Positions 26,042-34,529 of a DNA stretch of 64,000 bases are shown here, piece by piece (position 1 is the first letter of the stretch; every line of letters starts with the position of its first letter). Both the position numbers and the translations under genes were made by a program. The notes beneath the pieces were generated by a model. It worked only from the letters and a program-made list of their open reading frames with translations. It did not search any database and had not been told where the DNA came from. The stretch is taken from NCBI RefSeq assembly GCF_000418325.1, contig NC_021658.1:11112001-11176000 (forward strand). The letters are read 5' to 3'. Source of the DNA: Sorangium cellulosum So0157-2 (GTDB taxonomy: Bacteria > Myxococcota_A > Polyangia > Polyangiales > Polyangiaceae).

Positions 26042-27073
26042 TCACGAGCCGGCGTCCTCGCGATCGTGCCGCAGGAGCTCCGAGGGCGTCCGGCCGGTTC
26101 GCCGCTTGAGCGCGCGGCGGAGAGAGCGTACGTCCGAGAAGCCGACGCGCTCGGCGACGTCCTTGAGGCAGCCGTCGGGGCGCTGGAGGAGCGCGATGGC
26201 CCACTCGCAGCGGACCTGATCGAGGAGGGTGGTGAACTGGACGCCAGCCTCGGCGAGGCGCCGCTGCAACGTGCGGCTCGTCGTCTTGAAGCTGCGCGCC
26301 ACGTGGCCGATCGACGGCCTCGCGCCCTGCTCGAGCGCGTCGCGCAGGCACCGCCGGACCGCGCCGGCGAGATCGACTCCCCCCATCGCCTCGAGCTGCG
26401 CATCCACCTGGCTGCGCATGTACGCCGCCAGGGCTGGATCCGCGTTGCAGTGCGGGAGATCGAGCGCGTACGCCGGGAGGACGAGCTCGGTCGCCGGCGC
26501 TCGGAAGCGCAGGTCGGTCGTCCCGAAGAGCGCTGCGTGCTCGGTGACGTCGACGGGCGCCGCGTGGCGGAAGCTCACCCAGCGGGCCTTGATCTGCGCG
26601 CCCGTGAAGCGGCGCAGCGTCAGGAGGCCGCCAGTGACGATTGTCTCGGCGAAATGGCGTAGCCACGCCGGCTCCGGCGGCTCGGGGCCGATACGGATGT
26701 GGAGCAGGCCGTTCTCGTCCACGTGAAACCTGGTCGTCGACCGCTTCGGGTTGAAGCGGTGAAGGTAGTCGGTGCAGATCTCGAGCGCCTCACGGACGTT
26801 CGTGAGGCTCATGCCGAGGACGCCGAGGATGCCAATGCTCGAGTTCGCCTCGAGCGCGAGGTGGAGGCCGAGGTTGTCGTCGTCGCTGGCGGCGCAGATC
26901 TCCTCGACGAGCGCGAGGGCGCCGTCCTGCGGGACGCGGGCCGTGATGCTGTCGACCGCGGCGCGGCTGACGCCGTGGCGCGTGCACAGGTCGACGAGCG
27001 CGTCCTCGGACCAGCCGGTGCGTAAGGCGTGCCGCACGAAGGGGGAGAGTCGGATCGCGTTGATGGACCCCAC
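26042..27073 (-). CDS. AraC family regulator with arabinose-binding-like N-terminal domain
   Basis: 343 residues from GTG 27073, chosen because family members (PF12625 plus HTH_18) begin about ten residues before the motif RLSPFVRHALRTGW; longer starts up to 27241 are open but Arg-rich. The N-terminal domain shows SSIGILGVLGMSLTNVREAL and PYHF-like segments. The C-terminal HTH includes HVARSFKTTSRTLQRRLAEAG and DVAERVGFSDVRSLRRALKR, then GRTPSELLR. OruR/ArgR-like relatives often control catabolic genes; no obvious target is adjacent. Confidence 0.88.
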   Translation of the reverse strand: MGSINAIRLSPFVRHALRTGWSEDALVDLCTRHGVSRAAVDSITARVPQDGALALVEEICAASDDDNLGLHLALEANSSIGILGVLGMSLTNVREALEICTDYLHRFNPKRSTTRFHVDENGLLHIRIGPEPPEPAWLRHFAETIVTGGLLTLRRFTGAQIKARWVSFRHAAPVDVTEHAALFGTTDLRFRAPATELVLPAYALDLPHCNADPALAAYMRSQVDAQLEAMGGVDLAGAVRRCLRDALEQGARPSIGHVARSFKTTSRTLQRRLAEAGVQFTTLLDQVRCEWAIALLQRPDGCLKDVAERVGFSDVRSLRRALKRRTGRTPSELLRHDREDAGS

Positions 27074-27370
27074 GGGGTGCAGCGGGGCCCCGCGCTTGGC
27101 TGGCCGTGCATGGACGCCGATGGATGTCGCGCGGGCTCTTGGAGCCAAATCGCTCGACCCGCGCGGTCTCTCCATGGGCTCTCGGACGGCGTGCCGCAGA
27201 CGGTTCGAAGAGCGACGCATCGGCGCCTTCGAGGGTGCCACAGGCCTGTCCAGGGAGCAAGGTGCCGCACATTCCTGTCAATGACGAATTGGGGATCCAC
27301 GGATCGAGGGGCAGGGACATGAATACGCGTCGCAAAGGCGACGCGAAACGGTACGCGTAGTAGCGCTGCT

Positions 27371-27733
27371 TCAGCCTTCTGAACTCAGCCTCGGCTCGTG
27401 AGCTCGGATAGAATGTGCACGTTCGAGTCGACGGATCTGCCTCGGAATCAGCGAGTACGACCTCAGCCCATGAAACAGAGCGAGCAGGTCATCTTTGAGC
27501 GCGAGCGCGTCGGCCAAGGAGTCGAACGCGGGCCGGTAGGCTGGTTGGCCGTTCAGGTGCTTGTGGCCCGCCTGGTTTAGAACGATCCCGGTATCCCGCT
27601 CGACGAGCATGAGCTGGTACCGCCGCGGCCGAGGGAGGTTCACGCGAGTCAGGGTGGACGGATCCCAGAGCTTCGCAACCCGTGGCAAGACCCCGAGGCC
27701 GCTCCGCGCCGCGGTGAGGCCCGGGCGACGCAT
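27371..27733 (-). pseudogene. Frameshifted small hypothetical gene
   Basis: A 120-codon frame from ATG 27733. The part PRRYQLMLVERDTGIVLNQA and then AYRPAFDSLADALALKDDLL reads like a genuine small protein. Just after LLALF, adding one base near 27470 (TTTCATGG to TTTCCATGG on the coding strand) changes the tail from HGLRSYSLIPR to PWAEVVLADSEADPSTRT, a much more protein-like continuation ending in YPSSRAEAEFRRLKQRYY. A one-base deletion is therefore likely. Function unknown. Confidence 0.45.
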
Positions 27734-27952
27734 CGCGCTCCGCCGGGGCACATCGGTCCTTCGATCCGATGCGCTCCTCGCCACCGCAGCACCGGCCCCG
27801 GCCTCTGGCGGGCCGACGGCGCCGCTCAGGTGCCAGCGATCCGCACTTCCGGCCGGCGGAGCTCGCTCCAGCGAGCAAACCGCCTCGGCGCCCGCCCGGC
27901 GCAGCGAGCAGCCCACCTCGACGCCCTCGGGCCGCGCGTTTACTCTCATGCA

Positions 27953-28780
27953 ATGGGGTTCGTCGCCAGCCTCCTCATCGTCTACGGCGTCGCCGGGGTG
28001 GCGCTGGGCGCCGCGGTCGCGATCGCGATCGGGCGCTGCCTGCACCACCAGCGCCGCTCGCAGATCGCCGCGTACGCGCGGAGCCCTTCGGCCCCGCCCG
28101 AGGCGATGCGCGAGGGGTTCGCCCTGCTCCGCGGCGAGGTCGCCGCCGAGGACGCCGCGCCGGGCGACGCGGTGATCGCGGTGGAGATCGCGCCGGACGC
28201 GTGGCGCACCCGGGCGCGCCCGTTCTCGCTCCGGCTCCCCTCGGGCGCCGCGGTGCGCGTCGAGCCGCTGCGCGGCCGGCTGAACCTCGACACGACCTTC
28301 GTCCCGGCGAGCCGCGACGGCGTGCCCGTCTACGTGTCCGAGGTCCGCCCGGGCGACGCCATCTACATCGCCGGCTCGGTGCGCCGCGAGATCGACCCGA
28401 GCGCCGCCGGCAAGGGGTACCGCGACGCCGCGAAGGCCTGGGTGCTCCGCGCGCCCACGTACGGCAATCTCTCCGTCTCCTCGGAGACGGTCATCGCCCA
28501 CCACGCGCGGCGCGCGCGCTTCCACCGCGCCTGGGCGCTCGCGCTCGGCGCGGCGCTCGCGGCGCTGCACCTCGGCCTCTTCCGGGCGTTCCACGCGAGC
28601 GTCCTCGGCGACCTCGGCCTCGCCGGCGGCATCGGCGTCGACCCCGCCGGCGGCATCGGCGTCGGCCCGGCGGCGCTCGCGCTGTTCTTCGTCGGCGCCG
28701 CCGCGCTCGCCTACCGCACCCTGGCCGAGCTGACGTCTCCCTGGACCGAGCTCCGCGTGGAGCGCCCCAGGGCAGCGTAG
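27953..28780 (+). CDS. Membrane protein, GIDE-like architecture (uncertain)
   Basis: 275 residues. An N-terminal membrane helix (FVASLLIVYGVAGVALGAAV) is followed by a soluble beta-rich domain (about 50-195) containing LLRGEVAAEDAAPGDAVI, GVPVYVSEVRPGDAIYIAGS and YGNLSVSSETVI, then two C-terminal helices (about 198-262). Size and layout recall bacterial GIDE/MUL1-like membrane proteins, whose soluble domain lies between membrane helices, but no RING motif is present and the match is by architecture only. Out-of-frame starts nearby give no plausible protein. Confidence 0.6.
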   Translation: MGFVASLLIVYGVAGVALGAAVAIAIGRCLHHQRRSQIAAYARSPSAPPEAMREGFALLRGEVAAEDAAPGDAVIAVEIAPDAWRTRARPFSLRLPSGAAVRVEPLRGRLNLDTTFVPASRDGVPVYVSEVRPGDAIYIAGSVRREIDPSAAGKGYRDAAKAWVLRAPTYGNLSVSSETVIAHHARRARFHRAWALALGAALAALHLGLFRAFHASVLGDLGLAGGIGVDPAGGIGVGPAALALFFVGAAALAYRTLAELTSPWTELRVERPRAA

Positions 28781-28795
28781 AGCAAGGAGACCACC

Positions 28796-29105
28796 ATGAT
28801 CACGGAGGGGGGGTGACGAGGGGATCAGGGCCGAGAACGCGCGCCTGCGCGCCCGCATCGAGGAGCTGGAGCGCCGGCTCGGCGCCGCGGCGCCGTCGCC
28901 CGACGCGCGGGCCTCCGCGAGCCGGCCCCGCGTGCCGTTCGAGGCGCTCTTCGATCTGCTGCCGATGCCGATCTTCGTCTACCGCGCCGACGGGCTGCTG
29001 GCCGCGGTCAACCAGGCCAGCTGTACGTGGTTCAAGGTCCCGCGGGAGCACGTGGTCGACAAGTTCAACATCCTGCAGGACCCCGAGTCCGTGACGCAGG
29101 GGTTC
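28796..29105 (+). pseudogene. Truncated PAS-domain protein with a G7 frameshift
   Basis: AAGGAG (28784-28789) and ATG 28796 form a good start, but after MITEGG the frame meets a stop because of a run of seven G (28807-28813). With six G the frame continues as GDEGIRAENARLRARIEELE, a coiled coil, and then a PAS half-domain: FEALFDLLPMPIFVYRADG, NQASCTWFKV, DKFNILQDPESVTQGF. The PAS domain then stops being recognisable near 29105, 64 bases before the convergent protease stop. In myxobacteria such genes usually continue into kinase or anti-sigma parts, which are missing here. Confidence 0.6.
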
Positions 29106-29168
29106 ACCGGTCCATTGCGCCGGCGGCGCGTCGGGCTAACGCCGCGCGCCGGAGCGCCCGTGCGCCCG

Positions 29169-30164
29169 TCAGCGCACGGCCGGCGCGCCGCGCTCGCCGG
29201 CGGCGGGACGCCCCCGCCGGGGCCGCTCGCGCCGGCCGCGCACGCCGGCGCGGAGCCAGGCGGCGGCGCCGAGCGCGGCGGCGGCGAGCGGGACGCTCCA
29301 CCCCGAGCCGCCGGCGCCGGGCGGCGCCACGCCGCAGGCGACGAGCTGGTCGTCCGCGCACTCCGGCGAGAAGCCATGAGGAGGGATGGGGTTGCACTCC
29401 GCCGTGGAGAGATCCCGAGGGGGGTAGATCTGGCAGATGCCCGCGATGTCGTCCGCGTGCAGCGTCCGGAAGTTCATCGGATCCGACCTGTCGTACCGGT
29501 CGTGCATGGTCGCCTCCGGGCCGGCCAGGGTGTGATCGAGGCCCAGGAAATGGCCGGCCTCGTGCGTGACGACGGCGAGGAGATCCTCCCTCGGCGCCGC
29601 GGAGTCGTCCCCGACGGTGAAGTCGTAGAGATCGGTGTTGATCTCCATGTCGGCGCCCCAGAGATCACCTGTGTTCTTGTCGAACTGCACCGTCGTGAGC
29701 GCGAGCATCTCGGACCTGTGCCCGGCGCTCGCGAGCCAGTCCATATCGCGGAAGACGACCACGTTGGCGTTGCCCGGCACGAGCCCGTCGACGATCCTCG
29801 TCTTGCCGTCCCGCGCGTTCAGCTCCACCGCGCCGCAGCTCACGGGCCCGAGGTTCTGCACGCGGATGCCGGGGGGCCTTCCCCCGTCGCAGGGCGCTTC
29901 CTGCCATGTCCTGAACGCGGCATCGAGCACGTCGGAGATCTCCTGGTAGGAGATCTCGCCCGACGCGTCCTCCTGGACGTTGAATCCGATGCAGCTGCTC
30001 GTCCAGCGGAGCGGCCTGCAATAGCCGACCGGCAGGTCGTCCTGCAGGCAGAGCTCCGAGACCTTGCAGGTGTTCGAGCGGCAGTAGGCCGAGGCCTGCT
30101 GCGCGGTCGCCAGCGCGGCGAGCGCGGCAGCCGCGCCGAGGCACCTCGCACTCTTCGTCGACAT
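29169..30164 (-). CDS. Matrixin-like zinc metalloprotease with MYXO-CTERM-like tail
   Basis: 331 residues from ATG 30164, with GGAGGAG just upstream. A Sec signal (CLGAAAALAALATAQQASA) leads into a Cys-containing N-terminal segment and a metzincin catalytic domain with the full zinc motif HEAGHFLGLDH (about 205) and a downstream Met in DPMNFRTLHADDIAGI. The C-terminus has CGVAPPGAGGSG, a hydrophobic stretch (VPLAAAALGAAAWLRAG) and an Arg-rich end, the tripartite layout of MYXO-CTERM surface-sorting tails. It probably digests extracellular protein while anchored at the cell surface. Confidence 0.9.
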   Translation of the reverse strand: MSTKSARCLGAAAALAALATAQQASAYCRSNTCKVSELCLQDDLPVGYCRPLRWTSSCIGFNVQEDASGEISYQEISDVLDAAFRTWQEAPCDGGRPPGIRVQNLGPVSCGAVELNARDGKTRIVDGLVPGNANVVVFRDMDWLASAGHRSEMLALTTVQFDKNTGDLWGADMEINTDLYDFTVGDDSAAPREDLLAVVTHEAGHFLGLDHTLAGPEATMHDRYDRSDPMNFRTLHADDIAGICQIYPPRDLSTAECNPIPPHGFSPECADDQLVACGVAPPGAGGSGWSVPLAAAALGAAAWLRAGVRGRRERPRRGRPAAGERGAPAVR

Positions 30165-30285
30165 CGACTCCTCCACGGTCGCTTGACCGTACCGCGACGG
30201 TACCAGCGCGCGAGGGGAGCGTGGGGATTTCGCGGCCGGCGCCCTTGCCGGCCGCGGGCCCGGCGCCATCCTGAGCACATGGGGC

Positions 30286-30927
30286 GTGCTCGTGGGTGAG
30301 GCGGGCGGCGGGGCGGACGCGGCCCCGGAGGGCGCGGAGCCGGCTCCGGGCGGGGCGGATGCGGCCCCGGGCGGGGCGGCGGCGCCGCGCTTCCTGTGCG
30401 ACGCGATGCTCGGCGGCCTGTCGCGCTGGCTGCGCGGCGCGGGGTACGACGCGACGTTCGAGCACGGGATCGACGACGGCGATCTCGTGCGGCTCGCGCA
30501 GCAGACCGGCCGGGTGCTGCTGAGCTCCGACGCGGGGGTGTTCGAGCGGCGCCCGCTGCGCACCGCGGCCGTGCGCGGGCTCTACGTGCCCCGCGGGCTG
30601 CGGCCGATGGAGCAGGCGGGCTTCGTGCTGCGCGAGCTCGGGCTGCCCGTGCGGGATCCGCGGTGCATGGCGTGCGGCGGCGCGCTCGCGGCCGCGCCGA
30701 AGGACACGGTGCGCGGCGCGGTGCCCGGGGTGGTGGCGGATCGCTATGACGAGTTCTGGCGCTGCGAGCGCTGCGGCAAGGTCCTGTGGAAGGGCAGCCA
30801 CTGGGAGGGCATCGCCGCCGGCGTCGCGAGGGCCGCAGCCGGCGCGGGCGCAGAGGCAGGCGCGGGCGCAGAGGCAGGCGCAGAGGCCCCTGCGGCGCCG
30901 CCCGAAGGCCGCAAGCCCACGCCGTGA
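30286..30927 (+). CDS. Mut7-C RNase-domain protein with zinc ribbon
   Basis: 213 residues from GTG 30286 (a second GTG lies at 30292). After an Ala/Gly/Pro-rich start, the Mut7-C/PIN-like domain begins with FLCDAMLGGLSRWLRGAGYD and includes GRVLLSSDAGVFERRPL, whose conserved Asp residues would bind metal. A zinc ribbon follows: CMACGG (about 125) paired with CERCGKVLWKGSHWEG. An Ala/Gly/Glu repeat tail closes the protein. Such proteins are predicted RNases; no toxin or antitoxin partner is adjacent. It is divergent from the metalloprotease. Confidence 0.85.
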   Translation: MLVGEAGGGADAAPEGAEPAPGGADAAPGGAAAPRFLCDAMLGGLSRWLRGAGYDATFEHGIDDGDLVRLAQQTGRVLLSSDAGVFERRPLRTAAVRGLYVPRGLRPMEQAGFVLRELGLPVRDPRCMACGGALAAAPKDTVRGAVPGVVADRYDEFWRCERCGKVLWKGSHWEGIAAGVARAAAGAGAEAGAGAEAGAEAPAAPPEGRKPTP

Positions 30928-30994
30928 CCGGTGCCTGCCGGCTCGATGACATGCACGTGTTGCAATCAACGCGCTGATCGCAGGTGCGCGCGGC

Positions 30995-32070
30995 TCACAG
31001 GCGGACGAGCCCGGCCTTCGCAGAGGCGTTGCGGCGCCGCCGGCGGACCGCGCCGGCCAGCGCCAGCGCGATCGCCGCGAGCGGCGCCCCGCGCGAGCCC
31101 TGCGCGCCCGCCACGAGGCAGCCGCAGCCGCGGTCCGCGCCGGCGCCATCCGCGCCGGCCCCGCCAGCGCCCCCGGCGCCGCCGCTGCCGCCCGTACCGC
31201 CGCTGCCGGCCGGATCCGTGGACCCGCCGCCCGCGCCGGAGTCCAGGCTCGCGCCCGTCGAGCCGTGGGCCCGCTGGTCGCGGTCGCGCTCGCGGCGTCC
31301 ACGCAGGCGCCGCCGGCGCAGGTCTGCCCGCTCGGGCACACCGCTCCGACGCACGCGTCCACGCACGCCCCGGCGTCGCAGCGCTGGCCGGGCGGACACG
31401 CGACGCCGACGCAGGCCGACTCCCTGCAAAGCCCGCTCTCCTCCTCGCACGCGCGCCCGCTCGGGCACGGCGTGCACGGACAGCCCGGCTTGCACACGCC
31501 GCCGTCGCAGACCGTGCCTTCCTCGCAGGTCACGTTGCTGCACGGGTCGACACAGACGCCGACCCGGCACACCGTCGGGAAGGGGCACTGCACTCCATCG
31601 CACGCCGCGCGGCACTGCCCGCCGGCGCACACCTGCCCCGCGTCGCAGACGACGTCGGCGCAGGCCGGCTCGACGCAGAACCCCGCGGCGTTGCACTCCT
31701 TCTCCGGCGGGCACACGAACTCGCCCCTGCCGCACGCCTGCACGCACACGCCCCGGTCGCAGACGTGATCCGCGGGGCAGAGATCGCCCTCGTCGGCGGT
31801 GCCGTTGCAGTCGTTGTCGAGCCCGTCGCAGGTCTCCTGCGACGCGGGCACGAGCCCCTGGCAGGTGAGCCCGTCCGCCGCGCACTGGGTCACCCCTGGC
31901 GCGCACACGCCGGGCAGCCCGGTGTCGCATGGCTCGCCGCCGCCGGTGCAGGTGAGTCCGCTGAAGAAGTAGACATAGTCGTTGTAGTCGCCGTCGTTGT
32001 TGAAGTCGTCGGGGTCTGGGCCGACGCTGCCGTCCTCGAAGGCGACGTAGAACGCGTTGGGCGTGACCAC
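30995..32070 (-). pseudogene. Cys-rich secreted surface protein, frameshifted and missing its start
   Basis: The coding frame from about 32100 leftwards reads NAFYVAFEDGSVGPDPDDFN and NDYVYFFSG (DUF4114-like calcium loops), then many short Cys-rich repeats of the type C-x-x-G-x-x-C-x-x-G-x-C (about 31270-31900). Near 31255-31300 the sensible frame changes to one giving GSTGASLDSGAGGG, a Gly-rich linker and a MYXO-CTERM-like end with GCGCLV, a hydrophobic run and RRRRR before the stop at 30995. No normal start or signal peptide exists; upstream lies the 25-bp repeat array. It looks like a broken relative of myxobacterial Cys-rich surface proteins. Confidence 0.65.
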
Positions 32071-32115
32071 CGAGGTGTAGATGACGGCCGTGACCCAGGG
32101 GCCGGGCGGCGGCGT

Positions 32116-32380
32116 GCCGACCCGGGTTGGGTACCGGCGTGCCGACCCGGGTTGGGTACCGGCGTGCCGACCCGGGTTGGTGCCCGGCGTGCCGACCCGG
32201 GTTGGGTACCGGCGTGCCGACCCGGGTTGGGTACCGGCGTGCCGACCCGGGTTGCGGCCCCCGGCCTGACCCGGGTTGAGGTCCCGGCGGCCCGACCCGG
32301 GTTGCGGTCCTCCCGCCCGACCCAGGTTGGGGTCCCGCCCCAGGTAGAGGTCCCGCCCCGCCTACCCAACCCGGGTTGAG
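32116..32380. repeat. Repeat cluster 4: exact 25-bp tandem array with degenerate tail
   Basis: Six units of GTGCCGACCCGGGTTGGGTA-type sequence with a period of exactly 25 bases start at 32116, 32141, 32166, 32191, 32216 and 32241. More divergent copies of the CGACCCGGGTTG core follow to about 32380 (flanks GAGGTCCCG, CGGTCC). All three frames are stop-free through the array, so it creates spurious long ORFs. It lies between the start-less Cys-rich gene and the RsbR-like gene. The rest of the 515-base interval to 32585 shows no gene. Confidence 0.93.
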
Positions 32381-32585
32381 GTCCCGCGCGCCTCCAGACG
32401 GCACCGCCTGCGCCGGGCAGAACGCCTCGCGGCGCGCGCTCGGAACGGCCCCCGGCGCCGACGCGATGCGCGGTCGCGCTCGGGCTTGCCGCTCCGGCGC
32501 GCGTGAGGCAAGGAGCACCGGCGGGGTGGGGTCGCAGCGCACGCGGCGCCTCGGCTCCGCGCCCAATCACGCTGACCGCGAGCCT

Positions 32586-33665
32586 ATGACAACCCCCCGA
32601 ATCACGATCGCCGGCTTCGACATCGAATGGAACCTGAAAGACGGCATCAACTTGTGGGCCGGAATGCCCACCCTGAGCATGTGGATCCCGAGCTCGGTGG
32701 CCGGCCTGATGTCGGGCATGGTGGCGATGGTGGGGGTCGAGCGCTTCAATCTGTGTCTCCAGCTCGGGGGACGGCAGAGCGTCGATGGCGACTGGTCCAT
32801 CATCAACACGCAACCGACGTTCGAGGAGGGCTTCGGTCGGCTCAGCGAGATCTGCAGCCCGGCCGGCTGGGGGCGATGGGAGCTCGTCGCGGTCGACCGC
32901 GAGCGCCGTAAGGCCCGGTATCGCACCTTCAACAACTGGGAGTCCATCTACCAGCGCGCGCTCGGGGTCGTCTGGGGGAGCTCGATGACGGCCGGCAAGC
33001 TGGCCGGCATCACCGAGCGCCTGTTCGGGGTCCCTTGCTGGGCGGAGCAGACCGCGTTCGTGACGCAGGGCGCGGAGTACGACGAGTTCGTCGTCCGTCC
33101 GACCGACGAGACCGTCGAGACCCGCCTGGCCGCGCTCCTCGAGACCGATCGGGCCACGAGCTCGGATCTCGCGGTCGCGCTGGCCACGCTCAAGAAGGAG
33201 GTCGCCGAGCGGGAGCGGACCGAGCTCGCGCTGCGCGAGAAGCTGCAGCTCATCGATCAGCAGGAGACGGCGCTCTCCACGATGGTCGCGCCGATCATCC
33301 AGGTGTGGGACGGCGTGCTCACCGTGCCCGTCATGGGGGGTCTCGACAGCCAGCGCGCATCCGCGCTGATGGAGCGGCTGCTCGGCGCGATCGTCGACAG
33401 CCAGACACGCCACGTCATCCTGGACCTGACCGCGGTCGACGCCGTGGATACGGGCACCGCCGATCACCTGATCCGCATCGTGCGCGCGGTGGAGCTCCTC
33501 GGCGCCCGCGTGGTGGTGACCGGCATCCGCCCCGCGGTGGCGCAGACCGTCGTGTCGCTCGGCATGGACCTCGAACGGATCGTCACGCTGCGCAACCTGC
33601 AGGAGGGCCTCAAGGCGTGCATGGCCGCAGAAAACGGCGCCGCCCGCGGCCCGAGCGCCCCGTGA
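32586..33665 (+). CDS. RsbR-like STAS-domain protein
   Basis: 359 residues from ATG 32586 (MTTPRITIAGFDIEWNLKD). The N-terminal 200 residues are a sensor-like domain I cannot name with confidence. A short coiled coil (VALATLKKEVAERERTELAL) leads to a C-terminal STAS domain (about 240-350): APIIQVWDGVLTVPVMGGLD, LDLTAVDAVDTGTADHLIRI and LLGARVVVTGIRPAVAQTVV. DTGTADHL holds Thr residues where RsbR paralogues are phosphorylated. Stressosome partners RsbS and RsbT are not in the window. Probable role is signalling through a stressosome-like complex. Confidence 0.85.
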   Translation: MTTPRITIAGFDIEWNLKDGINLWAGMPTLSMWIPSSVAGLMSGMVAMVGVERFNLCLQLGGRQSVDGDWSIINTQPTFEEGFGRLSEICSPAGWGRWELVAVDRERRKARYRTFNNWESIYQRALGVVWGSSMTAGKLAGITERLFGVPCWAEQTAFVTQGAEYDEFVVRPTDETVETRLAALLETDRATSSDLAVALATLKKEVAERERTELALREKLQLIDQQETALSTMVAPIIQVWDGVLTVPVMGGLDSQRASALMERLLGAIVDSQTRHVILDLTAVDAVDTGTADHLIRIVRAVELLGARVVVTGIRPAVAQTVVSLGMDLERIVTLRNLQEGLKACMAAENGAARGPSAP

Positions 33666-33844
33666 AGCGCCGCTCGTCTCGGGGGACGGGCGCTCCCTTG
33701 CGCGACCCGTCCATCTCCTGAACGAGCCACTTCCTACCGACATCGCCCGTCAGGGGGACCGCCTCCACGCCGCAGCCTGCTGGAGCGCTCGACGCGTCTT
33801 CTTTCCAGGTGAACGCTCCCTCCCGGGGTGCTTCACTGGACGGC

Positions 33845-34339
33845 ATGTCGATCATCCAGCGTGGCTTCGATCGGTCGGTCGTCGTCCGGGGCGCGGACGC
33901 CGAGGTCGTCGGCGCCCCCACCGCGCGGGTCCAGCTCCTCGCGGACAGCAGCGCGACGGGCGGAGCCCTCTCCACCGTGCGTGTGACGCTCGCGAAGGAC
34001 GCCGACGGCGCGCGGCCGCACCGCCACGACGGCTCGGCCGAGATGTTCTACGTGCTCGACGGCGCCGTGCAGGTCCTCTCGGGGAGCGACATCGTGACGG
34101 CCGAGAAGGGCGACCTCCTCGTGGTCCCGCCCCGGGTCGCCCACGCGTTCGCCGCCGCCCGCGGCAAGAGCGCTGAGCTCTTGATCGTCATCACCCCAGG
34201 CGTCGAGCGCTTCGAGTACTTCCGCAAGCTCACGCGCATCGCCCGCGGCGAGGAGCCGCCCGAGACCTTGCGCGACGTGCAGGAGCTCTACGATACCTAT
34301 TTCCTGAGCAGCCCCGAATGGGACACGGCGCGCCGATGA
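33845..34339 (+). CDS. Cupin-domain protein
   Basis: 164 residues from ATG 33845 (MSIIQRGFDRSVVVRG); a GTG/ATG further upstream adds residues without family support. It is a single cupin barrel with the two metal-binding motifs recognisable: GARPHRHDGSAEMFYVLDG (His, His, Glu) and DLLVVPPRVAHAFAAARG (His). An extended helical C-terminus contains LTRIARGEEPPETLRDVQEL. This is typical of small-molecule-binding or quercetinase-like cupins. Substrate unknown; no operon partner. Confidence 0.85.
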   Translation: MSIIQRGFDRSVVVRGADAEVVGAPTARVQLLADSSATGGALSTVRVTLAKDADGARPHRHDGSAEMFYVLDGAVQVLSGSDIVTAEKGDLLVVPPRVAHAFAAARGKSAELLIVITPGVERFEYFRKLTRIARGEEPPETLRDVQELYDTYFLSSPEWDTARR

Positions 34340-34529
34340 CGGGCCGCCCGTCCAATCGATATGTCCCTGGGCGACTCTGGCCTCTGGCCATCGGCGAGCT
34401 CGGCGGCGACGGCGGCCAGCCGGCCGCGGCGCATTGACCGGCGTGGGTGGAGCTGGTAGCCCCGTTGGCAGGGCCGCGCGCCCGCGCCGCGCGCCGCCGC
34501 GGCGCCGACACGCCCTCGGAGGTCCACGC

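Noticed and set aside
32081-32269. Small protein with periodic sequence encoded by the repeat array
   Set aside because: The array is stop-free in every frame because of its composition, so the open frame is expected without selection.
32116-32380. CRISPR array (regular 25-bp repeats)
   Set aside because: Units are contiguous with no unique spacers, and the same core recurs elsewhere as intergenic repeats; no cas genes are present.
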